From contig JAEXFV010000130.1 of NCBI GenBank assembly GCA_023451115.1, positions 1 to 27,752 of the forward strand: a stretch of 27,752 nt of DNA, given 5' to 3'. Of the stretch, positions 1 to 6,769 are shown piece by piece. A program made the position numbers and the translations under genes. This stretch comes from Bacillota bacterium (GTDB taxonomy: Bacteria > Bacillota > Clostridia > Christensenellales > CAG-138). Position 1 is the stretch's first letter; each line of letters opens with the position of its first letter. The notes under the pieces were generated by a model. It saw nothing but the letters and a program-made list of their open reading frames with translations. It was not told the DNA's origin and did no database searches.

Positions 1-617
1 GCAGGCGATATTTCCTGCCATGGCAGCTGGATCGTTGCGTTTTTCGCCTGTTCTGCCGCATCCTGCAAATAGGCAAATATGGTTTCTTCCTCAACTTGCC
101 TGCCTGGTTCGCCCTGTGTATAGGCAAACAGCCCTTCCACATCCCGGCTGTAACTGGCTGTGGCATTTGTTGCAGGAACATAAAAAAACTCCTGTATTGC
201 TGTGGCCAGCTTGTGTCCCCCAGTATCCTCCAGGCGGTATATAACAGGGATCACCCTTTCTTCTTCCCCTACTGGTTTATATTGGGTTAAATAGGATGCT
301 TCCTGCAGCGCCCCTTCCACATCCGGCACAATTGGCAGCGTATCCCCCGTTTTCTCCATAGCTTCAGCTTCTGGCAAATCCTTCAGCATAAAACGGAGAG
401 TCATATTCTCTATTCGTTTTTTTGCCGCAGCCTCCACCACATCCCGGGCTTCCGAAATGGTCATGCGGGATACATCCACACCTTCTATTACCACGGCTTC
501 CCCCAGACGAAATTCTTCCGGCGGCTGCTCCCCGCGTGGAACAGGCATACACCCAGCGAAACATATCACACACAAAATTGTAGATAATAAATAAAAAAGC
601 CGGACTTTTCCCTTCAT
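1..617 (-). CDS. VanW-type/YoaR-like peptidoglycan-associated lipoprotein (partial, 3' end outside window)
   Basis: The reading frame starts at an ATG at 617-615, preceded on the minus strand by GAGGTG about seven bases away, and stays open to the window edge, so at least 205 residues are present. The first 22 residues form a lipoprotein signal peptide ending in Phe-Ala-Gly-Cys (Cys23), so the protein should be lipid-anchored outside the membrane. Residues about 41-62 (VVIEGVDVSRMTISEARDVV) resemble the start of the repeat domain that precedes VanW domains in clostridial YoaR-like proteins. That domain is thought to bind the cell wall. The VanW domain would lie beyond the window, so the family name is inferred from the N-terminal part alone. 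The next gene upstream on this strand ends at a terminator-like hairpin, so this gene probably has its own promoter. Confidence 0.6.
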   Translation of the reverse strand, partial: MKGKVRLFYLLSTILCVICFAGCMPVPRGEQPPEEFRLGEAVVIEGVDVSRMTISEARDVVEAAAKKRIENMTLRFMLKDLPEAEAMEKTGDTLPIVPDVEGALQEASYLTQYKPVGEEERVIPVIYRLEDTGGHKLATAIQEFFYVPATNATASYSRDVEGLFAYTQGEPGRQVEEETIFAYLQDAAEQAKNATIQLPWQEISP

Positions 618-681
618 TTTTCTTTCACCTCTTGCTTCTGCCTTTACCGGCATTTTATTGTTAGTATGCCCGGCAAGTGAT

Positions 682-693
682 ACAACATGTTGT
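682..693. promoter_or_regulatory. 12-bp perfect palindrome ACAACATGTTGT upstream of the VanW-type gene
   Basis: The palindrome lies 65-76 bases upstream of the lipoprotein start codon and 14 bases upstream, on the minus strand, of CATACTA. It could be an operator for a dimeric regulator. No regulator can be named from the sequence, and the downstream promoter itself is not certain. Confidence 0.3.
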
Positions 694-871
694 GAAAGAT
701 ATGCCACCTAAGCGCCCAGCGTTTTACAAATCAGGCTATAATTTTAAAACAAAGTAAAGTGAAAAAACCAAAAATATCATACAAAATTTAAAGAATTGAG
801 ATATATTCTTTTATTTTTTTGCTACCAACTATAGCATTTACCCCTATACATTTAAAACAAATTGCTATTAC

Positions 872-905
872 AAAAGCGCCCTGTGACAAATCACAAGGCG
901 CTTCA
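872..905 (-). terminator. Intrinsic terminator after the NlpC/P60 gene
   Basis: On the minus strand an AAGCGCC-TTGTGA arm pairs with TCACA-GGGCGCTT around a short TTTG loop, with one mismatch or wobble, and runs into TTTTG. It starts about 40 bases past the stop codon of the hydrolase gene. Confidence 0.75.
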
Positions 906-945
906 TTTATAGCGTTGTTTTCATTTCTTCCATCTTGTTCCGGCA

Positions 946-2742
946 TTAGAATATCCGGAAACCTGCCACAAAGTTTCTTGTCCAATAGCTGGAGCTCTGA
1001 ATCTTTTCGCAAATACGTATCTTTCCCTGGCTGGAGGAAGCGTCAATCATCCGCCCATTCCCCAGGTAGATGCCCACATGCCCTTTGAAGCTAATTACGT
1101 CGCCCCGTTTCAGGCTGGCCATGCTGTTGATCCGTTCATACTTGGTAACCTTCTGCCAGGTAGCGGATGTCATATAACCTTGCTTTACACCAGCCTGGTT
1201 CAAGCACCAGTATACAAAGCCGGAGCAATCAAAGGTGTTCGGCCCTTTCCCTCCACGCACATACCTGCAGCCCAACTTGGATTCGGCAATGGAGATAAAG
1301 GTTTCCACGCTGGCGCCACTGGGAACGGTGGAAGAAGAGCTTCCGCTAGAGCTGCTGCCAGAGCTGGAAGAAGATCCGCTGCTGGAGCCGCTGGAACTAC
1401 TGCCGGACGAACTGCTTCCTGAGCTTGAGCTGGAAGAAGATCCGCTGCTGCTGGAGCTGGCCTTCTTTGCGCTGCTGGAGGATAACACGGACATGGTTTG
1501 TTTGCCCACTTTGCCATCTACCGTCAGATCATTGCGGCTTTGGAAATTACGTACAGCGTTCTCTGTTTCGGAGCCAAAGTAGCCTGTGGTCTTACCGCTG
1601 AGATATTTCAGCTCTTTGAGCCGTTTTTGCACATTTTCCACGTCTGTTCCGCGCATGCCAATCATCAGCGCATTGGCTTGGGCATCGCTGCTGGTAAGCA
1701 GCTCAATGCTTTGCGGCCCTAAATAGCCGTCTGCAATCAAGCCATTGCGTTCCTGGAAGCGTTTTACCGCGGCTTCCGTATCGTTACCATATTTTCCATC
1801 CGGCTCAGTGGTCAAATAACCCAGCTTTTTCAGCTTGGTCTGATACGTCTTAAGCTTTTCGCTGACTTCACCCCGTTCAAAATAATTTGCTTTCGCCTCT
1901 TCACTGTAAAGCATTTCACGGGTTTGTTCGCCAATCTTTCCGTCTGCCGTAAGGCCGTTACGCTCCTGGAATTTCTTCACTGCCGCTTCGGTTGCTTCCG
2001 CAAACAATCCGGTGGCTTTGCTTTCCAAATAGCCCAACGCTTGCAAACGTTTTTGCAATTCTTGCACATCCGTGCCTTCTACGCCATAAAACACCACGTA
2101 CTTCTGCGCCTGGTCCGACAGCAGCATGGTATAGGTTTCCATTCCCATGCAACCGTCCACCGTCAACTCATGCTGCCGCTGAAACAGCTTTACCGCTGCC
2201 TTTGTCTGAGGACCGTAATACTCCGTAGGCTCGTCCGCGTCCATATATCCCAGTTCCATCAGCCGTTCCTGCAGCTCAGCCACAATGGGAGCGGTAACGC
2301 CTTCTTTCAATGCCTCCCGTTCCGGGTGCGGCTCTGGGGTTGGGGTTGGCGCAGGTGTGACAACCGGCGTGGCCGCTGGCGCCTGCATACTTAAGGTGGC
2401 TGCCTGCAATTCCAGCGTTGTATCCCGGCTCTGGTTTTGCGGGGTCCCTGAGGGGGCTCCTCCTGCCTGCTGTACGGCGGGTTTTGCCGTGGCCGCAATG
2501 ATGACCGGTACGCCAATCACCAATACCAGCACTGCGCCTAATATTACCGCAGCTCGAGGCGACATTCGCTTGAGCCGGAACCATAAGCTTTGTGTGCTGG
2601 TGCGCAAGTTGGCGCCCATGGCCCGCATCCTGGCCCGCCTGGCCCGGGTACGCGCTGTACGCTGCTTATTATTTTCTTTCTGGGCTGCTGTGCGCTTACG
2701 CTGTTGCATGCGCAAAGACCCTTTTGCGTGTTGCTGCTTCAT
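946..2742 (-). CDS. Membrane-anchored NlpC/P60 peptidase with four peptidoglycan-binding repeats
   Basis: This 598-residue protein is a predicted cell-wall hydrolase that cuts peptidoglycan stem peptides outside the membrane. Residues 1-60 are very rich in Arg and Lys and should be cytoplasmic. One membrane segment spans about 62-85. A Pro/Thr linker follows, then four PG_binding_1-type repeats at about 145-208, 218-278, 289-350 and 360-420, with recurring YxG/FG-x-xT-x-AVxxFQ and GLxxDG signatures. A Ser/Gly tract covers 421-471. The C-terminal NlpC/P60 domain has Cys506 in FDCSGFVYW and His555 in GHVGIYLG. The third catalytic position, usually His, appears to be Asp567 in MIDASSS. The ATG has an AAGG-type ribosome binding site and an extended -10 promoter upstream. 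Substrate bond and regulation are not shown by the sequence. Confidence 0.9.
   Translation of the reverse strand: MKQQHAKGSLRMQQRKRTAAQKENNKQRTARTRARRARMRAMGANLRTSTQSLWFRLKRMSPRAAVILGAVLVLVIGVPVIIAATAKPAVQQAGGAPSGTPQNQSRDTTLELQAATLSMQAPAATPVVTPAPTPTPEPHPEREALKEGVTAPIVAELQERLMELGYMDADEPTEYYGPQTKAAVKLFQRQHELTVDGCMGMETYTMLLSDQAQKYVVFYGVEGTDVQELQKRLQALGYLESKATGLFAEATEAAVKKFQERNGLTADGKIGEQTREMLYSEEAKANYFERGEVSEKLKTYQTKLKKLGYLTTEPDGKYGNDTEAAVKRFQERNGLIADGYLGPQSIELLTSSDAQANALMIGMRGTDVENVQKRLKELKYLSGKTTGYFGSETENAVRNFQSRNDLTVDGKVGKQTMSVLSSSSAKKASSSSSGSSSSSSSGSSSSGSSSSGSSSGSSSSSGSSSSGSSSSTVPSGASVETFISIAESKLGCRYVRGGKGPNTFDCSGFVYWCLNQAGVKQGYMTSATWQKVTKYERINSMASLKRGDVISFKGHVGIYLGNGRMIDASSSQGKIRICEKIQSSSYWTRNFVAGFRIF
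1330..1482 (-). repeat. Low-complexity Ser/Gly-coding tract
   Basis: About 51 codons (residues 421-471 of the hydrolase) encode almost only Ser with regularly spaced Gly. It is a flexible linker between the wall-binding repeats and the catalytic domain. Codons are mixed but repetitive, so length variation between strains by slippage or recombination is plausible. Confidence 0.85.
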
Positions 2743-2771
2743 AACCTTCCCTTTTCGTTTTGAATAATGGT

Positions 2772-2780
2772 ATTATAGCA
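2772..2780 (-). promoter_or_regulatory. Extended -10 promoter (TGCTATAAT) of the NlpC/P60 gene
   Basis: The minus strand reads TGC followed by a perfect TATAAT, about 30 bases upstream of the ATG at 2742. No good -35 hexamer is visible at 16-18 bases, which fits an extended -10 promoter. Confidence 0.6.
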
Positions 2781-2836
2781 TGAAAAAAAGGCCAATGCAT
2801 GAATAAATGATTAACTCCATGAAAGCATCCCATGAA

Positions 2837-2862
2837 TAAAGGCGCCAAACGGCCTTTTTGAT
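2837..2862 (-). terminator. Terminator after the CPBP protease gene
   Basis: On the minus strand AAAAAGGC and GCCTTTATT flank an eight-base loop, giving a short stem followed by a T-rich tail. It lies 13 bases past the stop codon of the CPBP gene. Confidence 0.6.
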
Positions 2863-2874
2863 TGGGGGTTTCTC

Positions 2875-3567
2875 TCAATGGCCAGCCTGAAAAAGGGCGG
2901 CTTGCATAAAATTAAAGAGCATATGCACTGCCATAGAGGTCCAAATGCAATGGGATTTTTTGAATGCAATCCCATAAAAAATCCCCAACACAAACACTTT
3001 AACCACTTCAAAAACAATAAGGTAAGAAGAAAACATCCCCTCCAATATCCAGGCAGGGATATGCATGGCAATCAGCAGCCCTTCTGCGATGAAGCTGGCG
3101 CGCCAAGGGCCTACCTGTTTGGCGTACGCGTTCATCACCCACCCACGGAACACCAACTCCTCGGTTAAGCCAATGAGCACTACGCTTTCCAGCAGCGTAG
3201 CCCCCTCCAAATGCAGGTCAATTTCCAATGCCTGTACCCGTACCGCCAATATCAGCAGGTTTGCCATCGCAACGATGGCGCCCAAAAACAATGTCCATTG
3301 CAACGCCTCATGAGAGAAGGAAAATGCCTGCCTGACAGGGATATAAAGCTGGTCGTTATACAGCCGCATCAGACAAAAAGCCGGGATTGTCCATATCAAT
3401 AGCTCCAGCGCGATTGCCAGGCTGTTGCCGCCGGTCTGCCCCTGATGCAGCGCCGGCGCAAGCAGCAGCTCAAATGCCGTCCAGACTACCATTAGCCCCG
3501 CCATGTAAAGCAGCAGCGTTTTTTTTAAATGCATCCGTTGTTTGGTTGCTTGTAGGCCCGTTTCCAT
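2875..3567 (-). CDS. CPBP family intramembrane metalloprotease (CAAX protease/Abi-like)
   Basis: This is a multi-pass membrane protein of 230 residues with the CPBP (Rce1-like) motifs: EELVFRGW with Glu136, Glu137 and Arg141, His169 in AMHIPAW, and His215 with Asn219 in VHMLFNF. These are the expected metal and catalytic residues, so the enzyme may be active. The natural substrate is unknown; members of this family act in prenyl-protein processing, bacteriocin immunity or signalling. I start it at the ATG at 3567, which is preceded by AAGGGTGATGG. A longer in-frame start at 3621 adds 18 residues but has no ribosome binding site and overlaps the likely promoter. The gene has its own promoter and terminator, so it appears monocistronic. 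Confidence 0.85.
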   Translation of the reverse strand: METGLQATKQRMHLKKTLLLYMAGLMVVWTAFELLLAPALHQGQTGGNSLAIALELLIWTIPAFCLMRLYNDQLYIPVRQAFSFSHEALQWTLFLGAIVAMANLLILAVRVQALEIDLHLEGATLLESVVLIGLTEELVFRGWVMNAYAKQVGPWRASFIAEGLLIAMHIPAWILEGMFSSYLIVFEVVKVFVLGIFYGIAFKKSHCIWTSMAVHMLFNFMQAALFQAGH

Positions 3568-3606
3568 TCCATCACCCTTGTTATAAAGATAGGATTTATT
3601 TCCTCT

Positions 3607-3635
3607 AGCATACCATAGCAACGGCCCGCCGCCAA
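3607..3635 (-). promoter_or_regulatory. Probable SigA-type promoter of the CPBP gene
   Basis: The minus strand has TTGGCG at 3635-3630, a 17-base spacer and TATGCT at 3612-3607. The -10 box lies about 40 bases upstream of the chosen start codon. Confidence 0.45.
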
Positions 3636-3676
3636 GCTTTTGCCTGTAGGGGGCTGTTTAAAACGCTTTTTTGTAC

Positions 3677-5251
3677 TTATCCGACTTCCGGATGGGCCAG
3701 TAAATTCCGGCAAAGGAATAAAATCAGCAACGCCAGCAAGGTATTCCCTGCCGCCCAAGCAATCAAAGCCGCCCATAGAGGCAACCAGGCACTGAGTAAA
3801 ATTGCCAGTACCAAACCCGGTGCAATCAGCAGCAACAGCCCTAAAAAATATACCAGAACAATCAATACCTTGTTTTTGTTGCCTCCCAGCACCCGTTCAA
3901 TGAGCACTAGCCCCGCAGTATAGAGCCAGGCAATGCTGGCATAGCACAAAAACGCCGCTATAGCAGCAACAACTGGTACATGAAGCAGCAACAACAATGC
4001 CACCCCAAATATCGCCCCATCAAGCAGGCCTTTTAAAACGTTGGGCGTTACAATAGCAAGCAGTTTGGTAAAGGCCTTGCCCGGAGCCAAATAGATGTAT
4101 GGAACGGTTAGCTCTCTATTAAAGCTGCTGTTTAAATTAAAAAACAGCATCAAATAGGCCGCCATGGACAATGCAGACCACATGCCCGCCTCTGCCTCCT
4201 CTGCGCCCTGTATAAACAACAAGCTCATAAGCGGCGCTCCAATGGCGCAAAGCGTATTCAAATCCAGCAACCAGGAAATGATTCCCCGCCGGGATTGCTC
4301 CCGGAATATGCGGTGAGTAAACGCCCAAGCCCCATGGCCGCCCAAAGCGCCCGCTTCACGTTTCACACGTTTGGATACCTCTTGTGAGCCAGAAAAGAGC
4401 CTACCTTCTTTCGCCGCCTGCTTTTTCTGATACGTCTGTTCTGCTGAAACCAGCACATCTTCAAAATAATCCATTCCTGCCCGTTGCATCAACAGTATGC
4501 AAGCAAAAGACGCGCCCACCAGCAGAACCATTTCCACCAAAGCAATTCCCCAACGGCCTATGGCAAATGCCATCGCTGCGCCTCTTGCCCAACCTACTAC
4601 CGGAATATAGTCCCACCAACTGGCACCCAGCGCAGCCCGGAGCGCACCCCACACATCCCCTGAACGCAGAGCGCTGTATCCAACGGCTAACACCAACGCA
4701 GCCATAATCCCTTTCAGAACACCTTCCACTCTGGCACGGCGCTGGGGGGCGCTGGCACAATAGGCATAGATATTCACCGCTATCATCTGTGACGCTACAC
4801 CCAGCCCCACATATGCGGCCATCATACCCGCCATGGCCTTTCCGTCCAAGCCAAAACCATTGCGCAGATTAGGAAATTGAAATAGCAAAAAGGCAGAAGC
4901 CAGCACCAATATCCCTGCTTGCTTGCATACTGCATAAATTAAAATACGCCGTGGGGACACCGGTGCAGTAAACAGGAAATTAACATCCGGCATGCTGAAT
5001 ATGGCTGCGCCCTGTTTCAGTCCCTGAAACATGCTGAGCAATAAAATAAACAGAAACATCCCAACCAAAATGCAAGCATACACATCCAGGTTTTTCTCCT
5101 GCACGGGAAGAGGATTGTTGGCCGAATTTACTATTACAAACACAAGCAGAGCAGCTAAGAGTAAATACAATATCAGAATGCCCGGCTTATGAAGCGTTTC
5201 TTTTATTTTGTTTTTGATGGATCGGATCCACAAATAGCCAATTGCGTTCAT
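3677..5251 (-). CDS. ABC exporter, membrane subunit
   Basis: This 524-residue integral membrane protein has many hydrophobic helices, one near residues 26-43 and a dense group in the last 150 residues. The middle section, about 265-310, is hydrophilic. The N-terminus (WIRSIKNKIKETLHKPG) matches the pattern of the clostridial putative ABC exporter family (Pfam ABC_export type). Its ATG overlaps the stop codon of the ATPase gene by four bases (ATGA), so the two are translationally coupled and should form one transporter. The transported substrate cannot be told from the sequence. The stop codon is followed by only about 110 bases before the next gene on this strand, and no clear terminator is seen. 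Confidence 0.8.
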   Translation of the reverse strand: MNAIGYLWIRSIKNKIKETLHKPGILILYLLLAALLVFVIVNSANNPLPVQEKNLDVYACILVGMFLFILLLSMFQGLKQGAAIFSMPDVNFLFTAPVSPRRILIYAVCKQAGILVLASAFLLFQFPNLRNGFGLDGKAMAGMMAAYVGLGVASQMIAVNIYAYCASAPQRRARVEGVLKGIMAALVLAVGYSALRSGDVWGALRAALGASWWDYIPVVGWARGAAMAFAIGRWGIALVEMVLLVGASFACILLMQRAGMDYFEDVLVSAEQTYQKKQAAKEGRLFSGSQEVSKRVKREAGALGGHGAWAFTHRIFREQSRRGIISWLLDLNTLCAIGAPLMSLLFIQGAEEAEAGMWSALSMAAYLMLFFNLNSSFNRELTVPYIYLAPGKAFTKLLAIVTPNVLKGLLDGAIFGVALLLLLHVPVVAAIAAFLCYASIAWLYTAGLVLIERVLGGNKNKVLIVLVYFLGLLLLIAPGLVLAILLSAWLPLWAALIAWAAGNTLLALLILFLCRNLLAHPEVG

Positions 5252-5967
5252 GCCTGGCCCTCCCGGGACTCGCCTTCCGTAATCTGAAAAAACAGTTCCT
5301 CTAAGGATTCGCTCCCCGCCTCCACTTGGCTGCGGCTGCGCTGAGCGCCGATCTTGCCTTCCATCATAATCAGCACATCATCCCACAATTCTTCCACGCT
5401 GCTTAACAGATGGGTAGAGAGCAATATGGCCGTTCCCCGCTGCCGTTCTTCTTGCAGCACCGTTTTTAACTCTTTAATGCCGTGAGGATCCAGGCCCACC
5501 ATCGGCTCATCCACCAATAGCAATTTGGGTTGCGGCAACAGTGCGCAACAAAGGCTGACCTTTTGCTGCATGCCTTTGGAAAGCTCCTTCCCAAGCTTTT
5601 TCGCTTTATCATCCAGCTCAAAACGGCTTAACAGTTCCCTGGCCCTGCCCTTCCAGCCTTCGTCCAATTCATAGGCGCGGGCAATAAACTCCAAATGCTC
5701 AGATACTGTAAGCATTTCATACATGGCAGGCACTTCCGGCACATAGCCCAACAGCCGTTTTGCCTCCACTGATTTGTTGGGATGGCCGTCAATCAAAATC
5801 TCCCCCTGGAAACGCAACAGCCCTGCAATGGCTTTGATCGCGGTGGACTTTCCTGCTCCGTTAGGCCCGGCCAATACCGTTACCGCTGCTGCAGGCGCCA
5901 TAAAACACAGGTTGTCATTGGCCACTATTTTCCCATAACGTTTGGTCAGCCCTCTTACCTCTAACAT
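5248..5967 (-). CDS. ABC transporter ATP-binding subunit
   Basis: This 239-residue nucleotide-binding subunit powers the exporter encoded just downstream. It shows Walker A (GPNGAGKST, about residues 34-42), a Q-loop region followed by GYVPEVPAMYEMLTVSEHL, the signature LSKGMQQKVSL, and Walker B with catalytic Glu (LLLVDEPMVGLD), then a switch His in STHLLSS. The pattern matches the CcmA/NatA/EcsA-like group that works with multi-pass exporters. Translation starts at the ATG at 5967 after GGGGAT. A near-consensus SigA promoter lies about 45 bases upstream. Confidence 0.9.
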   Translation of the reverse strand: MLEVRGLTKRYGKIVANDNLCFMAPAAAVTVLAGPNGAGKSTAIKAIAGLLRFQGEILIDGHPNKSVEAKRLLGYVPEVPAMYEMLTVSEHLEFIARAYELDEGWKGRARELLSRFELDDKAKKLGKELSKGMQQKVSLCCALLPQPKLLLVDEPMVGLDPHGIKELKTVLQEERQRGTAILLSTHLLSSVEELWDDVLIMMEGKIGAQRSRSQVEAGSESLEELFFQITEGESREGQA

Positions 5968-5981
5968 ATCCCCTACTCCAT

Positions 5982-6003
5982 CCTAAATAATTAGGCAATT
6001 GCC
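5982..6003. promoter_or_regulatory. Paired palindromes at the transcription start of the ABC exporter operon
   Basis: CCTAA-ATAA-TTAGG (5982-5995) and the perfect palindrome GGCAATTGCC (5994-6003) overlap by two bases and sit between the -10 box and the ribosome binding site of the ATPase gene. This is where a repressor would block transcription. No regulator gene is adjacent, so the regulator is unknown. Confidence 0.4.
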
Positions 6004-6009
6004 CTCTTC

Positions 6010-6038
6010 ATTATATTTCACCAGGTATAGGCCTTCAA
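6010..6038 (-). promoter_or_regulatory. SigA-type promoter of the ABC exporter operon
   Basis: The minus strand has TTGAAG at 6038-6033, a 17-base spacer and a perfect TATAAT at 6015-6010. Transcription would start near 6003. Confidence 0.75.
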
Positions 6039-6173
6039 GTAAATAATCTTTTACGAACGCACCTGTTCATACCCCCAGCACAGCCGCACCTTTGCCTTTC
6101 AAATCGCATAGGATACAGCAGACGAGGGCCTCTTGCCTTCGCCCTGTTTGAAAAAGCATGGCGGCAGGGCCGT

Positions 6174-6181
6174 CATACGAT
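6174..6181 (+). promoter_or_regulatory. Possible sporulation (SigE-like) -10 element of the cotJ operon
   Basis: CATACGAT differs from the SigE -10 consensus CATACAAT at one position and lies about 60 bases before the cotJA start. A -35 element at the right distance is poor (GCAT at 6156-6159). SigE control is known for cotJ in Bacillus subtilis; here it is inferred. Confidence 0.35.
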
Positions 6182-6194
6182 CCCTTGATGAAAT

Positions 6195-6217
6195 CCCCAG
6201 AAGTGATCTTTCTGGGG
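6195..6217 (+). promoter_or_regulatory. 5' UTR stem-loop ahead of cotJA
   Basis: CCCCAGAA (6195-6202) and TTCTGGGG (6210-6217) form a perfect eight-base stem with a seven-base loop. It ends nine bases before the AAGGAGG ribosome binding site at 6227-6233. It has no T-tract, so it is more likely an mRNA-stabilising or translation-tuning hairpin than a terminator. Confidence 0.55.
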
Positions 6218-6240
6218 GGAATGAATAAGGAGGATGCCAT

Positions 6241-6492
6241 ATGACCCGAACCCCCTACCAAGAATCCAGTGGCTGCTGCTTTGAACCTTGCGGCACGCAG
6301 CTCAATCCTCTGGGCATAAAAAATGCCGTGCTGGCTGGCACGGCATGCGAAGGCTGTGTAGATGGCGATGAATACGGCTGTTTATTGGCCATGGCCTATA
6401 TGCCCATACAAACGTACAAGGCAGGTTATTGTCCCGATGAGGCGCTGTGCCAGGGCACGCTCTTCCCAGAGCTTGTGCGCCCTTACTGCTAA
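6241..6492 (+). CDS. cotJA: Spore coat-associated protein CotJA
   Basis: This 83-residue protein carries the CotJA core: AMAYMPIQ followed by a conserved EALCQGTLFPEL segment near the C-terminus. CotJA is a small protein of the spore coat, made in the mother cell and needed with CotJC for assembly of the CotJ complex. The start has a perfect AAGGAGG seven bases upstream. Nine of its 83 residues are Cys (12, 13, 17, 36, 39, 47, 64, 70, 83), which suggests disulphide cross-linking in the coat. It is the first gene of a tight plus-strand run with cotJB 13 bases downstream. Confidence 0.88.
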   Translation: MTRTPYQESSGCCFEPCGTQLNPLGIKNAVLAGTACEGCVDGDEYGCLLAMAYMPIQTYKAGYCPDEALCQGTLFPELVRPYC

Positions 6493-6505
6493 GAAGGAGG
6501 GCAGC

Positions 6506-6757
6506 ATGATGGAACTATCACAAAATGCATTACTGATGAAAATTTCGGAATGCCAGTTCGTATGCGTTGAACTGCAGTTGTATCTGGACACCCATCCCTG
6601 TGACGAGGCCGCTAAAGCGGATTTCCTTTGTTATGGCGAGAAGCTTCGTATGTTGATGGAAAAATACGAGGCGCTGTATGGCCCGCTGATGAACTTTGGC
6701 CATTCTCCTACCGATACAGGCTGCTGGGTAAACTCCAAGTGGCCCTGGGAACTCTAA
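6506..6757 (+). CDS. cotJB: Spore coat protein CotJB
   Basis: The product, of about 83 residues, shows the CotJB signature: LQLYLDTHPCDEAA in the first half, YEALYGPL in the middle and a C-terminal NSKWPWEL. CotJB is thought to help assemble or accompany CotJC in the inner coat. Two adjacent ATGs (6506 and 6509) follow AAGGAGG at 6494-6500; spacing of five or eight bases does not settle which is used. A longer in-frame extension to 6362 lies inside cotJA and is not credible. The gene lies between cotJA and cotJC with gaps of 13 and 12 bases. Five Cys residues are present. Confidence 0.87.
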   Translation: MMELSQNALLMKISECQFVCVELQLYLDTHPCDEAAKADFLCYGEKLRMLMEKYEALYGPLMNFGHSPTDTGCWVNSKWPWEL

Positions 6758-6769
6758 GGAGGTACGCTT

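Larger units (their letters stand above)
618..945. other. AT-rich intergenic region
   Basis: This 328-base gap separates two minus-strand genes. It holds the terminator of the upstream hydrolase gene (872-905), an AT-rich stretch from about 720 to 870, a 12-base perfect palindrome (682-693) and a sporulation-type -10-like heptamer, CATACTA, on the minus strand at 668-662. I see no convincing gene in it. Short open frames here lack ribosome binding sites and protein-like composition. Confidence 0.6.

Noticed and set aside
881..896. TGTGACAAATCACA as a second CRP-like site
   Set aside because: The half-sites are spaced by four bases and are the inner part of the terminator stem after the hydrolase gene.
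1330..1482. Tandem repeats that could be a CRISPR-like or satellite array
   Set aside because: The repeat is in frame in the hydrolase gene and encodes a Ser/Gly linker; there are no spacers.
6067..6261. 64-codon minus-strand frame in the divergent promoter region
   Set aside because: No ribosome binding site, no protein-like pattern, and it overlaps the cotJ leader and start.
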